From the NCBI RefSeq assembly GCF_029868745.1, contig NZ_JARWOP010000169.1:1-41828 (forward strand): a stretch of 41,828 bases of DNA, written 5' to 3'. Under the pieces are notes generated by a model. It had not been told where the DNA came from and searched no databases. It worked only from the letters and a program-made list of their open reading frames with translations. Every line of letters begins with the position of its first letter. Positions within the stretch are counted from its first letter, which is position 1. Positions 10,647-22,220 of this stretch are shown in pieces. The stretch is from Nocardia wallacei (lineage in GTDB: Bacteria > Actinomycetota > Actinomycetes > Mycobacteriales > Mycobacteriaceae). The position numbers and the translations under genes were made by a program.

Positions 10647-11351
10647 GTGCAACCGTCCCATCCGAACCGACCCGCGGCCCCGCGCGAACGCCTGGCCTCG
10701 GCACGGCTCTATCTGTGCACCGACGCCCGCCGCGACAAGGGCGACCTGGCCGCGTTCGCCGAGGCGGCGCTGGCGGGCGGAGTCGACATCATCCAGCTGC
10801 GCGACAAGGGCTCGGCCGGTGCGGCCGCGTCCGGCCCGCTGGAGGCGCGCGCGGAACTGGGCGCGCTGGCCGAACTGCGGGCCGCGACCCGCCGCCACGG
10901 CGCGCTGCTCGCGGTGAACGACCGCGCCGACATCGCGCACGCCGCCGGGGCCGACGTGCTGCACCTGGGCCAGGACGACCTGCCGCCCTGGTACGCGCGC
11001 AAGATCGTCGGACCGGATGTGGTCATCGGTCGTTCCACACACGACCGCGAACAGGCGGGACTGGCCGCCATCGAAGAACACATCGACTACTTCTGCACCG
11101 GCCCTGTCTGGACCACCCCCACCAAACCCGGCCGTCCCGCCGCCGGACTGGACCTGATCCGCTCGACCGCCGACGCACACCCCACCCGCCCCTGGTTCGC
11201 CATCGGCGGCATCGACAACCGCCGCCTACCCGAAATACTCGACGCGGGCGCCACCCGCATCGTCGTGGTCCGAGCCATCACCGCTGCCGACGACCCCGAG
11301 TCCGCCGCCCGCACCCTCAAAGAGCGCCTGCTCGAGAACGCCGAGGCCTGA
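10647..11351 (+). CDS. thiE: Thiamin phosphate synthase ThiE
   Basis: A 234-residue TIM-barrel enzyme joining HMP pyrophosphate to thiazole phosphate to give thiamin phosphate. Seen motifs: [14 protein letters not shown] (about 19-32), [58 protein letters not shown] and [16 protein letters not shown] and the PTKPGRP loop match the mycobacterial protein closely. The start is taken as GTG at 10647 because it sits 7 bases after a -10-like TACGGT; the conserved region begins about 16 residues later. The last third has unusually few G on the coding strand and several codons rare elsewhere here (CTA, ATA, CGA). Confidence 0.95.
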   Translation: MQPSHPNRPAAPRERLASARLYLCTDARRDKGDLAAFAEAALAGGVDIIQLRDKGSAGAAASGPLEARAELGALAELRAATRRHGALLAVNDRADIAHAAGADVLHLGQDDLPPWYARKIVGPDVVIGRSTHDREQAGLAAIEEHIDYFCTGPVWTTPTKPGRPAAGLDLIRSTADAHPTRPWFAIGGIDNRRLPEILDAGATRIVVVRAITAADDPESAARTLKERLLENAEA

Positions 11352-11514
11352 CAAGCGACCGTCGCGCCTACCAGTCGCGCGTCAATACGCCGTCATCGAC
11401 GCGTCGTTCATCCGAGCGCACCGCACGGGTGCTGGGCAAACTGTGCATTCCGGGACGGGGCGAACAGCCTGCGCCGGTCCCCCGCGCGGAGCCCGGTAGC
11501 TATCGGCCGCATTA

Positions 11515-11542
11515 CCGTAGGGCGCAATGCGCCGGGCTACGG
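11515..11542. terminator. Hairpin between convergent thiE and mutT3
   Basis: CCGTAG (11515-11520) pairs with CTACGG (11537-11542), and GGCGC (11521-11525) with GCGCC (11529-11533), leaving a three-base loop and a GGG bulge. It lies between the 3' ends of two convergent genes, so it may terminate both. I see no gene in the remaining 11352-11625. Confidence 0.45.
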
Positions 11543-11625
11543 GGAATGCGGCGGTCGGGATCGCATGGGCCGCGGCACGGTTGGAGATTCGGGCAGCGCG
11601 GGGGCGGGACGCGTGCTGTCATATC

Positions 11626-12279
11626 TCAGGACAGCACCTGATCCAACGTGAGGAACAACACATTTCCCGCCATATCCGCGGAGGATCCGATCCGGGCCGG
11701 GCGTCCGCCCCCGCCGTTCGAGTGCAGCCAGACGAATCCGTGCTCGGCCAGGTCCACGGTGCGCGGCAACACCGCCGCCACCGCCGCGGGATCGGCCACA
11801 TCGTCCAGGCTGACGCGGGCGGGCAGGGCGCGCAGCGACGGCCAGGCCGCCGCGAAGCCGGGATGCAGCGGACGCGCGTCCACCTCTTCCTCGGGGACCC
11901 AGGCCAATTCGGCGCTCTCCCGGTTCGCGGTGGTGGCCAACGGCTCGGGCACATCGGCGACGACGGTGGTGTAGGTCCAGCCGCTCGGTGCGGTCGCCGT
12001 CACCCGCTCGCCGCGCACCCGCACGGCCGCCGGCGCGATCCCGGCCTCCTCGTGCGCCTCCCGCACCGCGGCGCGCACATTGCTCTCGTGGCTGTCGCGC
12101 GCACCGCCGGGCAGCGCCCAGGTGCCGCCTTGATGACTCCACGGCGCCCGGTGCTGCAACAGCACCATCGCGCCCCCGCCTACCTGCGGCGCCCGCAGCA
12201 ACAACCCCGCAGCCCCGAACAATCCCCATTGCCGCGTCCCGTCCGGGGAATGCACAAAGCCGTCTCCGTCACCACGCAT
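11626..12279 (-). CDS. mutT3: NUDIX hydrolase MutT3
   Basis: A 217-residue protein, the same length as I recall for M. tuberculosis MutT3. The NUDIX box is complete: G-x5-E-x7-RE-x2-EE-x-G from GARDSHE through REAHEEAG (about 60-82). An N-terminal segment GTRQWGLFGAAGLLL and C-terminal additions follow the actinobacterial MutT3 pattern. It is expected to clean oxidised or other non-canonical nucleotides from the pool. ATG at 12277-12279 is chosen by the family length; the frame stays open 36 codons further upstream without a better site. It is divergent from glnX and convergent with thiE, as in mycobacteria. Confidence 0.9.
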   Translation of the reverse strand: MRGDGDGFVHSPDGTRQWGLFGAAGLLLRAPQVGGGAMVLLQHRAPWSHQGGTWALPGGARDSHESNVRAAVREAHEEAGIAPAAVRVRGERVTATAPSGWTYTTVVADVPEPLATTANRESAELAWVPEEEVDARPLHPGFAAAWPSLRALPARVSLDDVADPAAVAAVLPRTVDLAEHGFVWLHSNGGGGRPARIGSSADMAGNVLFLTLDQVLS

Positions 12280-12413
12280 ATTCGCCTCGTCCCACTCTCG
12301 CCGGCACGGCCGCTCGGCTGCCGCGGCGGGGCGACACACCCGCGACGGCGCCGGTACGACCACAATAAGCTCAGTCCGACACAGCATGGGCCGGACCGCG
12401 ATCGGAGGTGGGT

Positions 12414-13760
12414 ATGACGCGCAGCACGCAACCGCGGCTGGACGAACTGTCCCCCCGCGCCGCGGCCGCCGCCGTACGCCGCCGCCTCGACGCCACCGAT
12501 CTGCGGTCGTTCCTGCATTCTTCGCCCGCCAAATTGATCGCCGTCGGGTTACTGCTGTTGATCATGTGCCTGCTGGCGGGGGTGGTCACGGCGTCCGCGG
12601 TCAGCAGCCGCCAGCACGCCCTGGATCATCTGCTGGACGAATCCGAACCCGACGCGTATTCCGCTCAGCGCCTGTACGCCTCGCTGTCGGTGGCCGACGC
12701 GGCCGCCGGCACCGCGTTCATCTCCGGCGGCCTGGAACCCGAACCGGTTCGCGACCGCTACAGCCAGGCCGTCGGCCAGGCCTCGGCGGAACTGGTGGCC
12801 CAATCCAACGCCGGCACGGGCGCTTCCGGCGACAGCGACCCGGACGGCCGCCTGCGCACCGGCATCGCCACCGAGCTGCCGGTCTACACCGGACTGATCG
12901 AGACCGCCCGCGCCAACAATCGCGAGGGGCATCCGGTGGGCGCGGCCTACCTCAGCGAGGCGTCCAATCTGATGCAGACCACCATGCTGCAGATGGCTCG
13001 CGAACTCCAGGAACACCGGTCCGACGCCATCACCGAGACCCAGCGCCGCCACGTGCAACCGCCCTGGGCCGCGATCGTGCTGCCGATCCTGAGCCTGGCG
13101 GCCTTGATCGCCGCGCAGGTGTATCTCGCCCGCCGCTGGCAGCGGCTGTTGAATCCGGGACTGCTGCTGGCCTCGGGCACCCTGGTGATCCTGTTGTCCT
13201 GGACCGTGATCGCCGGATCGGTGTCGGCGGTGGCCACCCTGCACGGCCGGGACGACGGCGCGGTGCCGACCTCGGAGCTGACCGAGAGCCGCATCCTCAC
13301 CCAGCAGGCCCGCGCCGCCGAGACACTGAAGCTGGTGCGCCGCGACGCCAGCGGCGACTACGACCACATCTACGACGACGCCATCGCCAAACTGACCACG
13401 CTGCTCACCCGATACCCCCAGGACGCACCGGGTTCCGGCGATGTCGGCACCGCGCGCGGAGCGCTGGACCGCTGGCGCGAGGCGCATCAGCGCATGAACG
13501 ACGCGCTGGGCCGCGGCGACTTCCCCGGTGCGAGCGTCGTCGCGATCGGTCCCGGGGCCGACGGCGCCGCCGCCGCCGTGGAGGCGCTGGACAACGCGGT
13601 CGGCGAGGGCATCTCGGATGCCCGGAACCGGTTGCGCGGCGAGGTTTCCGACGCCGCCCGCGCACTGGATCTGCTGTCGCCGGGTGCGCTGTTGCTGTCG
13701 GTGCTCGCCGCGTGCTTCGTGGTGGCGGGTCTGTGGCCGCGGCTGCGGGAGTACCGATGA
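12414..13760 (+). CDS. glnX: GlnX, membrane signalling partner of GlnH and PknG
   Basis: A 448-residue membrane protein. Hydrophobic helices are near residues 41-63, 211-233, 241-264 and 418-438, with two long extracytoplasmic stretches rich in helices, resembling a four-helix-bundle sensor. In mycobacteria GlnX relays aspartate/glutamate availability from the lipoprotein GlnH to the kinase PknG. The ATG follows GGAGGTGGGT, a strong ribosome site. The final codons overlap glnH (ATGA). There is no catalytic domain, so signalling must go through protein contact. The assignment rests on the glnX-glnH-pknG order and topology more than on sharp motifs. Confidence 0.88.
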   Translation: MTRSTQPRLDELSPRAAAAAVRRRLDATDLRSFLHSSPAKLIAVGLLLLIMCLLAGVVTASAVSSRQHALDHLLDESEPDAYSAQRLYASLSVADAAAGTAFISGGLEPEPVRDRYSQAVGQASAELVAQSNAGTGASGDSDPDGRLRTGIATELPVYTGLIETARANNREGHPVGAAYLSEASNLMQTTMLQMARELQEHRSDAITETQRRHVQPPWAAIVLPILSLAALIAAQVYLARRWQRLLNPGLLLASGTLVILLSWTVIAGSVSAVATLHGRDDGAVPTSELTESRILTQQARAAETLKLVRRDASGDYDHIYDDAIAKLTTLLTRYPQDAPGSGDVGTARGALDRWREAHQRMNDALGRGDFPGASVVAIGPGADGAAAAVEALDNAVGEGISDARNRLRGEVSDAARALDLLSPGALLLSVLAACFVVAGLWPRLREYR

Positions 13761-14725
13761 GGGCGCGCGCACTCGTCCTGCTGCTGGCCGCGGTGGCGCT
13801 GGCGGCCGGCGGTTGCGATACCGATTCGGCCGCGCCGCCGCCCGACCACACCGTCAGCTATTCCGAGCCGCCGCTGCCCGCGAAAGCCGGTCCGGCACAG
13901 ACACAATCGCCGTTGCCGCCGGAAACCGACCAGAACTGCGACGCGACCGCCAGCCTTCGACCCGACGGCGCGGCCGGCGGTCCGACCGTGGACGCCATCC
14001 GCGCGCGCGGGCGGCTGCTGGTCGGGCTCGATCCCGGCAGCAACCTGTTCAGCTTCCGCGATCCGATCACGGGCACGCTGGCCGGATTCGACGTCGATAT
14101 CGCCAAGGAGATCGCCCGCGACCTGTTCGGTGACCCGGAGCGGATCGAGTACCGCATCCTGGGCTCCGCGGATCGCGAACGGGCCCTGCAGGAACACACC
14201 GTCGACGTGGTGGTCAAGACGATGACGATCACCTGTGCGCGGCGCGAGCGGGTGACCTTCTCCAGCACGTACCTGATGTCGCATCAGCGGGTGCTGGCGG
14301 TGAAGAACTCCGGTATCAACGGGCTGGCCGATCTGGCGGGCAAGCGCGTGTGCGTGGTGAGCGGCACGACGTCGCTGGACCTGATCCGCCGCAAGCAGCC
14401 CGCCGCCTCGATCATGACCGTGCCCGCCTGGGCCGACTGCCTGGTGGTGCTGCAGCAGCGCCAGGTCGACGCGATCAGCACCGACGACGCGCTGCTGGCC
14501 GGTCTGGTGTCGCAAGACCAGTCGTACACGGAGATGGTCGGCGAGAACCTCAGCGACGAGCCGTACGGCGTCGGCATCCCGAAGGGCAACGACGACATGG
14601 TGCGCTTCGTCAACCGCACCCTGGACCGCCTGCGCGCCGACGGCACCTGGAACCGCTTCTATCAGAAGTGGTTGACGGTGCTCGGCCCCTCCCCGGGCCC
14701 ACCGCCGCCGAAATACCAGGACTGA
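13757..14725 (+). CDS. glnH: GlnH, amino-acid-binding lipoprotein
   Basis: A 322-residue periplasmic-binding-protein-like lipoprotein. The signal peptide MRARALVLLLAAVALAAGGC ends in a lipobox-like AGGC with Cys20; Ala rather than Leu at -3 is slightly unusual. After a proline-rich linker comes GRLLVGLDPGSNLFSFRDP, GFDVDIAKEIARDLFG, DVVVKTMTITC, GKRVCVVSGTTSLD, VDAISTDD and QPYGVGI-like EPYGVGIPKGN, typical of the glutamine/glutamate-binding SBP family. No ABC permease is nearby, so it acts as a sensor for GlnX rather than a transporter. It overlaps glnX by 4 bases and precedes pknG by 3. Confidence 0.93.
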   Translation: MRARALVLLLAAVALAAGGCDTDSAAPPPDHTVSYSEPPLPAKAGPAQTQSPLPPETDQNCDATASLRPDGAAGGPTVDAIRARGRLLVGLDPGSNLFSFRDPITGTLAGFDVDIAKEIARDLFGDPERIEYRILGSADRERALQEHTVDVVVKTMTITCARRERVTFSSTYLMSHQRVLAVKNSGINGLADLAGKRVCVVSGTTSLDLIRRKQPAASIMTVPAWADCLVVLQQRQVDAISTDDALLAGLVSQDQSYTEMVGENLSDEPYGVGIPKGNDDMVRFVNRTLDRLRADGTWNRFYQKWLTVLGPSPGPPPPKYQD

Positions 14726-17224
<2,499 letters not shown>

Positions 17225-17245
17225 GACGACCACCCAACGCGTCCG

Positions 17246-18442
17246 CTACTTCACCAAACGCACTGCCGCTCGCGCGATCGCCAACTCCTCGTTCGTGGGC
17301 ACCACCAGCACCGCGACCGCTGCGTTATCCGTCGATATATACCGCGCCCCAGCGTCTTTCGCCGCGTTGCGCTCCGGATCGACCGAAATGCCGAAGCGTT
17401 CCAGCCCGGCCAGCGCGTCGGCGCGCACCCGGACATTGTTCTCCCCGACCCCGGCGGTGAACGTGATCGCGTCGACCCGGCCCAGTTCCACCAGATAGGC
17501 GCCCAGGTAGCGGCGCAGCCGGTGCACGTAGACGTCGTAGGCGAGTTGCGCGGCCCGGTCTCCGGTGTCGATGAGCCGGAACAGCTCCCGGAAGTCGTTC
17601 ACGCCCGACAGGCCCTTGATGCCCGAGTTCCGGTTGAGCAGGTCGTCGATGGCGTCGATGTCCAGTCCGGCGGTCCGCGCCAGGTGCGGGATGATTCCCG
17701 GGTCGATATCGCCGGAGCGGGTGCCCATCACCAGCCCCTCCAACGGGGTGAGACCCATGCTGGTGTCCACCGCGTGGCCACCCCGGATCGCCGACGCCGA
17801 GGCGCCGTTGCCGAGATGGAACACGATCTGGTTCACCTCTTCCGGGTCCCGGCCCAGCAGACGCGCCGCCTGTCCCGATACGTACTCGTGGGACGTGCCG
17901 TGAAACCCGTAACGGCGGATCCCCTGCGCGGCAGCTACTTTCGCATCTATGGCGTAGGTCTTGGCGGCATCCGGCAGGCCGTGGAAGAAGGCCGTGTCGA
18001 ACACCGCGACCTGCGGGACGTCAGGCAACAGCGCACGCGCCGACCGGATTCCGGTCACGTTCGCCGGATTGTGCAGCGGCGCGAGCGAGGACAGCTCCTC
18101 GATCGAGCGCACCACATCGTCATCGATCAGCGTGGGCCGGTAGAAGACCTCACCACCGTGCACCACTCGATGCCCGACCGCCGTCAAACCCGCGGCGGCC
18201 AGATCCTGACCGGACCGCGCGAACAGGTCGAAGACGATCCGCAGCCCGGCCGCGTGATCGGATACCGCGCCGTGGTGCTCGAGCGTGCGCCCGGCACTGT
18301 GGTGTTCGACCGTGGACGCGTCCGAGCCGACCTGCTCGCCGATCCTCGAGACCAGGCCGGATGCCGCCACCGCACCCGAATCCGGGTCCAGCAGTTGGTA
18401 TTTGATCGACGAAGAACCCGAGTTGAGCACCAGGACCTGCAT
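17246..18442 (-). CDS. ackA: Acetate kinase AckA
   Basis: A 398-residue ASKHA-fold kinase converting acetyl phosphate and ADP to acetate and ATP, or the reverse. Visible signatures: N-terminal [15 protein letters not shown] (acetate kinase signature 1), [11 protein letters not shown] (signature 2), [57 protein letters not shown] and [10 protein letters not shown]. The ATG is preceded by AGGAGGCGTGCG. It lies 57 bases after pta and in the same direction. Its stop is 21 bases from the convergent pknG stop, with no obvious terminator between them, so the two transcripts may overlap. Confidence 0.97.
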   Translation of the reverse strand: MQVLVLNSGSSSIKYQLLDPDSGAVAASGLVSRIGEQVGSDASTVEHHSAGRTLEHHGAVSDHAAGLRIVFDLFARSGQDLAAAGLTAVGHRVVHGGEVFYRPTLIDDDVVRSIEELSSLAPLHNPANVTGIRSARALLPDVPQVAVFDTAFFHGLPDAAKTYAIDAKVAAAQGIRRYGFHGTSHEYVSGQAARLLGRDPEEVNQIVFHLGNGASASAIRGGHAVDTSMGLTPLEGLVMGTRSGDIDPGIIPHLARTAGLDIDAIDDLLNRNSGIKGLSGVNDFRELFRLIDTGDRAAQLAYDVYVHRLRRYLGAYLVELGRVDAITFTAGVGENNVRVRADALAGLERFGISVDPERNAAKDAGARYISTDNAAVAVLVVPTNEELAIARAAVRLVK

Positions 18443-18499
18443 CGCACGCCTCCTGTCCGCCGCGGAACTCCGTTCCGGGCAACGCCGGGAATCTGCCGC

Positions 18500-20587
18500 T
18501 CATTCCTGCCGGGTCCGGGCCTGCGCCTGGATCGCGGTGATCGCCACGGTGTTGACGATGTCGGCGACCAGGGCGCCGCGCGACAGGTCGTTGACCGGTT
18601 TACGCAGGCCCTGCAGCACCGGGCCGATCGCCACCGCGCCCGCGCTGCGCTGCACCGCCTTGTAGGTGTTGTTGCCGGTATTGAGATCGGGGAAGATGAA
18701 AACCGTTGCGCGCCCGGCGACTTCCGAGTTCGGCAACTTGGCGTCGGCCACCGTGGGCTCGATCGCGGCGTCGTACTGAATCGGCCCCTCCACCAATAGT
18801 TGCGGCGCGCGCTCGTGCACCAGTTTGGTGGCGGTGCGCACCTTGTCGACATCGGCCCCAGTGCCGGACTCGCCCGTCGAATAGGACAGCATCGCGATCC
18901 GCGGCTCGATGCCGAACTGGGCCGCGGTGCGCGCGGACGAGATCGCGATGTCGGCCAGCTGCTCGGACGTCGGGTCCGGCACCACGGCGCAGTCGCCGTA
19001 GGCCAGCACCCGGTCCGCCAGGCACATCAGGAACACGCTGGACACGGTGGAGACGCCCGGCTCGGTCTTGATGATCTCGAACGACGGCCGGATGGTGTGC
19101 GCGGTGGTGTGCGCGGCGCCGGACACCATGCCGTCGGCGATGCCCTTGTAGACCATCATGGTGCCGAAATAGGAGATGTCGGTGATCAATTCGCGGGCGC
19201 GCTCCACCGTCATGCCCTTGTGCGCGCGCAGCCCGGCGTACTCCTCGGCGAATTCACCGCACAGGTCGCTGGTCCGCGGATCGAGGACCTGCGCGGCGTC
19301 GATGTCGACGTTGAGTTCGGCCGCGCGCCCGCGCACCGCGGCCTCGTCGCCGAGAATCGTCAGGTCGGCGATCTTGCGCTGTAGCACCCGGCCGGCGGCA
19401 CGCAGGATGCGGTCGTCGTCGCCCTCGGGGAGCACGATCCGGCGCCGGTCCGTGCGGGCCCGCTCCACCAGCTGATACTCGAACATCTGCGGAGTCACCA
19501 CGACCGACGCCCGCGGCACGGCGACCAGTTCCAGCAGCCGGGGGCCGTCCACCCGCTGCTCCATCAGCGCCAGCGCCGTGTCGACCTTGCGGATGCTCGA
19601 CAGCGACACCCGGCCGCGGGTGCGGGCGGCGGCGTTGGCGGTATCGAAGGTGCCCAGTGCGGTGGTGAGGATCGGCAGCTTCGGTTTCAGGCCCTGGATC
19701 AGCCGCGCAATCGCCGGGTCGGGCAGCATGTCGCCGTTCATGATGATGCCCGACAGTGACGGAAAGCCTTCCGCCTCATGGGCATTCACCAAGGCCAGCA
19801 GCGCGTCCGAGCGATCGCCGGGCACGATCACGGCGACGCCGTCGGTCAACCGCTCCAGGATGTGCTCGGCCGTCATGCCGCCGACCATGACCGTCAGCGC
19901 CTCGCGCTGCAACAGCTCCGGGTCGCCGGAGTACAGCGTGCCGTCGATGGCCGCGCGCAGCTCGGTCATGGTGGGCGCGGTCAGCAGCGGCACCTCCGGC
20001 AGCGTCCACACCGGCGGGCCGACCGCCCCCACCGCGTCGGCGATCTCGTCGAGCCGGTCCGGGTCGCAGCGGTTGACCACGATCGCCGTCAGCTGCGCGT
20101 GCTCCTGCGCCAGCTCGTCCTCGCACAGCTCGGCGACCTGGACGATCTGCTCGGGAGTGCGGCCGGAGCCGCGCAGCACCAGCAGCACCGGCGCGCCCAG
20201 ATTGACCGCGATCCGCCCGTTGTAGCGCAGCTCGCTGGGGCTGGCCACGTCGGTGTAGTCGCTGCCGACCACCACCACCGCGTCGCAGACCTTGGCGACC
20301 TCGTGGAACCGCATCACGATCTCGCTGATCGCCGCGTCCGGATCGGCGTGCACCTGCTCGTAGGTGACGCCGCAGGCCTGCTCGTAGTCGATATCGGCGG
20401 TGCAGTGCTCGAGCAGCAACTCCAGGATGTAATCGGGTTCCGTCGCCGAGCGCATGATCGGCCGGAACACCCCGACCCGCGGCGTGGTCGCGGACAGCAG
20501 CTGGAGCGCGCCCAGCGCCACCGTCGACTTGCCGGTGTCGCCCTCGAGCGAGGCGATGTACACGGTGGACGGAGCGGTATCGGCCAT
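18500..20587 (-). CDS. pta: Phosphate acetyltransferase Pta (long form)
   Basis: A 695-residue long-type phosphotransacetylase. The N-terminal BioD/cobyrinate-synthase-like domain has the P-loop relative SLEGDTGKST (about 13-22); a DRTGG domain lies in the middle (about 215-325); the catalytic PTA_PTB domain begins near 375 and contains MVYKGIADGMVSGA, STVSSVFLM, MLSYSTGESGTG and FIFPDLNTGNNTYK. It interconverts acetyl-CoA and acetyl phosphate, feeding AckA. The ATG at 20585-20587 lies 7 bases after TAGGCT, so translation is probably leaderless. The gene pair is convergent with pknG, as in mycobacteria. Confidence 0.96.
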   Translation of the reverse strand: MADTAPSTVYIASLEGDTGKSTVALGALQLLSATTPRVGVFRPIMRSATEPDYILELLLEHCTADIDYEQACGVTYEQVHADPDAAISEIVMRFHEVAKVCDAVVVVGSDYTDVASPSELRYNGRIAVNLGAPVLLVLRGSGRTPEQIVQVAELCEDELAQEHAQLTAIVVNRCDPDRLDEIADAVGAVGPPVWTLPEVPLLTAPTMTELRAAIDGTLYSGDPELLQREALTVMVGGMTAEHILERLTDGVAVIVPGDRSDALLALVNAHEAEGFPSLSGIIMNGDMLPDPAIARLIQGLKPKLPILTTALGTFDTANAAARTRGRVSLSSIRKVDTALALMEQRVDGPRLLELVAVPRASVVVTPQMFEYQLVERARTDRRRIVLPEGDDDRILRAAGRVLQRKIADLTILGDEAAVRGRAAELNVDIDAAQVLDPRTSDLCGEFAEEYAGLRAHKGMTVERARELITDISYFGTMMVYKGIADGMVSGAAHTTAHTIRPSFEIIKTEPGVSTVSSVFLMCLADRVLAYGDCAVVPDPTSEQLADIAISSARTAAQFGIEPRIAMLSYSTGESGTGADVDKVRTATKLVHERAPQLLVEGPIQYDAAIEPTVADAKLPNSEVAGRATVFIFPDLNTGNNTYKAVQRSAGAVAIGPVLQGLRKPVNDLSRGALVADIVNTVAITAIQAQARTRQE

Positions 20588-20600
20588 GATCGAGAGCCTA
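20588..20600 (-). promoter_or_regulatory. -10 element of pta (leaderless)
   Basis: On the minus strand TAGGCT (20600-20595) is followed by exactly 7 bases and the pta ATG. No convincing -35 is seen and there is no ribosome site, which fits a leaderless transcript. The rest of 20601-20725 must also hold the divergent promoter of the LLM-family gene, which I cannot place. Confidence 0.5.
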
Positions 20601-20725
20601 GTAACCGAGTCGCCGCCGAGGTGACCGGGAAGTAGCAAATTTCCGGAAATCACAGTCCGGCGGCCGTCGCATCGTGGCGTCGCGGGCGTCGGAATCGAAT
20701 GTGGCGCCGAATGGTTGCACGCCGC

Positions 20726-21529
20726 ATGGCACTAGAGATCGGCACCATCCTGCCCACGTCGACCCCGGATCCCGACCGTCCCATCCTCGGCGACGTCCGG
20801 GCCGCGGCCAGGCTCGCCGAAGACGTGGGACTGGACTCGGTGTGGTCGACCGATCATCTGATCGCCAGCGCGCCGATACTGGAGAGCACCGCGGTGGTGG
20901 CCACGGCGGCCGCGGTCACCGAGCGAATCCAGGTCGGGTTCGGGGTGCTGCTGCTGGCGCTGCGCCCGCCGGCCTGGGTGGCGAAGCAGGTGGCCACGCT
21001 GCAATACCTGTCCGGCGACCGGATCGTGCTCGGCGTCGGCACCGGCAACCCGGCGCACGGCGACATCGGCTGGCGGGCGGCCGGGCAGCCCTTCGCCGGT
21101 CGCGGCCGGCGCACCGACGAGGCCCTTGCGATACTCCCGGACCTCATCGCCGGACGCCCCGCCACCCTGCCCGACGGCACCGAGGCAACGCTGTCCCCCG
21201 GCGCCACCGTCCCGCCGATTCTGGTGGCGGGCAACGGCACCGCCGCCCTGCGCCGCGCCGCGACCTACGCCGAGGGCTGGATCGGACTCAACCCGAGTAT
21301 CGACGAATTGTCCACCCTCACAACGGAATTGGCCGATCTGTCCGCCGAGCAAGGCCGCCCGGTCCCGGCGGTCACCATTGTCGCCGCCCCGCCGGACGAT
21401 CTGGCACAGGCCGTCGACCAGCTGTCCGCCTACGCCGCGGCGGGTGTACGGCGCGTCATCGTTCCGCCTCGCTCAGGCGACTGGAAGGCCGGGTACGAGT
21501 TCGCGGCAAAACTGAAGTCCGCCTTGTGA
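20726..21529 (+). CDS. LLM-class (F420- or flavin-dependent) oxidoreductase
   Basis: A 267-residue luciferase-like TIM barrel starting MALEIGTILPTSTPDPD. Typical parts are LAEDVGLDSVWSTDHL, GFGVLLLALRPPAWVAKQVATLQYLSGDRIVLGVGTGN (about 72-108) and the C-terminal PPILVAGNG. It is shorter than the usual 300-340 residues because the variable insertion segment is reduced. Cofactor F420 is likely because Fgd1 and a Ddn-like protein are neighbours, but FMN is not excluded. In-frame ATGs at 20699 and 20711 are alternative starts; none has a strong ribosome site and 20726 is the start of conserved sequence. Substrate unknown. Confidence 0.82.
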   Translation: MALEIGTILPTSTPDPDRPILGDVRAAARLAEDVGLDSVWSTDHLIASAPILESTAVVATAAAVTERIQVGFGVLLLALRPPAWVAKQVATLQYLSGDRIVLGVGTGNPAHGDIGWRAAGQPFAGRGRRTDEALAILPDLIAGRPATLPDGTEATLSPGATVPPILVAGNGTAALRRAATYAEGWIGLNPSIDELSTLTTELADLSAEQGRPVPAVTIVAAPPDDLAQAVDQLSAYAAAGVRRVIVPPRSGDWKAGYEFAAKLKSAL

Positions 21530-21611
21530 ATCGGGGCCGGGTCGCTACACGGCGGCCCTTCCCACATCGATCCCGGCACGGCAGTCGGTACTTCCGCCGT
21601 AGGATGCCCGC

Positions 21612-22121
21612 ATGGCGGCACAGTTTCCGGACAGACAGTGGGGATCGCGAACGAGTCCGCTGGGCCGCATGGCCGGTCCTTTCGCGGCATCGACACTCGG
21701 TTCCCTGATAGTCCGCAAACTCACGCCCCTGGACCGCAAGGTCCTCGAACGCACCGCGGGCCGCTACACCGTCCTGGGCCCCATCGGCGCCCCGATCATC
21801 CTGCTGACCACCACCGGCCGAAAATCCGGACAACCCCGCACCGCACCCCTGCTCTACGTACACGACGGCGACACCCTGTACGTAATCGGCAGCAACTTCG
21901 GCCAACCCCACCACCCAGCCTGGACCGCCAACCTACTCGCCGACCCCACCGCCACCGTCACCATCGCAGGCGAACGAATCCCGGTCCACGCCGACCCGAT
22001 CGAAGACCCAGCCCGAAAAGAAGAAATCTTCACCCGCTTCGTCCAAACCACCCGCGCCTACGCCACCTACCGCACCCGCACCACCCGCAACCTACGAATC
22101 TTCGCCCTCACTCGCGCTTGA
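21612..22121 (+). CDS. Deazaflavin (F420)-dependent nitroreductase family protein (Ddn-like)
   Basis: A 169-residue split-beta-barrel protein of the Ddn/FDOR family. The core LLTTTGRKSGQPRTAPLLYVHDGDTLYVIGSNFGQPHHPAWTANLLADP is the recognised family signature (TTTGRKSG binds the cofactor; HPAWxxNLxA is conserved). Such proteins use reduced F420 to reduce quinones or nitro compounds. The ATG at 21612 follows AGGA, but also lies 6 bases after TAGGAT, so it may be leaderless. The distal half has coding-strand C far above G (about 34 C and 9 G in 21901-21960). It is convergent with fgd1, the enzyme expected to recycle its cofactor. Confidence 0.9.
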   Translation: MAAQFPDRQWGSRTSPLGRMAGPFAASTLGSLIVRKLTPLDRKVLERTAGRYTVLGPIGAPIILLTTTGRKSGQPRTAPLLYVHDGDTLYVIGSNFGQPHHPAWTANLLADPTATVTIAGERIPVHADPIEDPARKEEIFTRFVQTTRAYATYRTRTTRNLRIFALTRA

Positions 22122-22132
22122 TGTGAGCGGAT

Positions 22133-22167
22133 CCTGGTCGCCGAGAAAAGCACTCGGCGACCAGGAA
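22133..22167. terminator. Bidirectional hairpin terminator between ddn-like gene and fgd1
   Basis: A perfect 14-base-pair stem (22133-22146 with 22154-22167) and a seven-base loop AAAAGCA. It lies between two convergent stops (22121 and 22221). Confidence 0.8.
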
Positions 22168-22220
22168 GGTGGGTTCTGGCCTCTTGCGATCCCGGAGGTC
22201 GGCGGCCTGGAATGCTCGGG

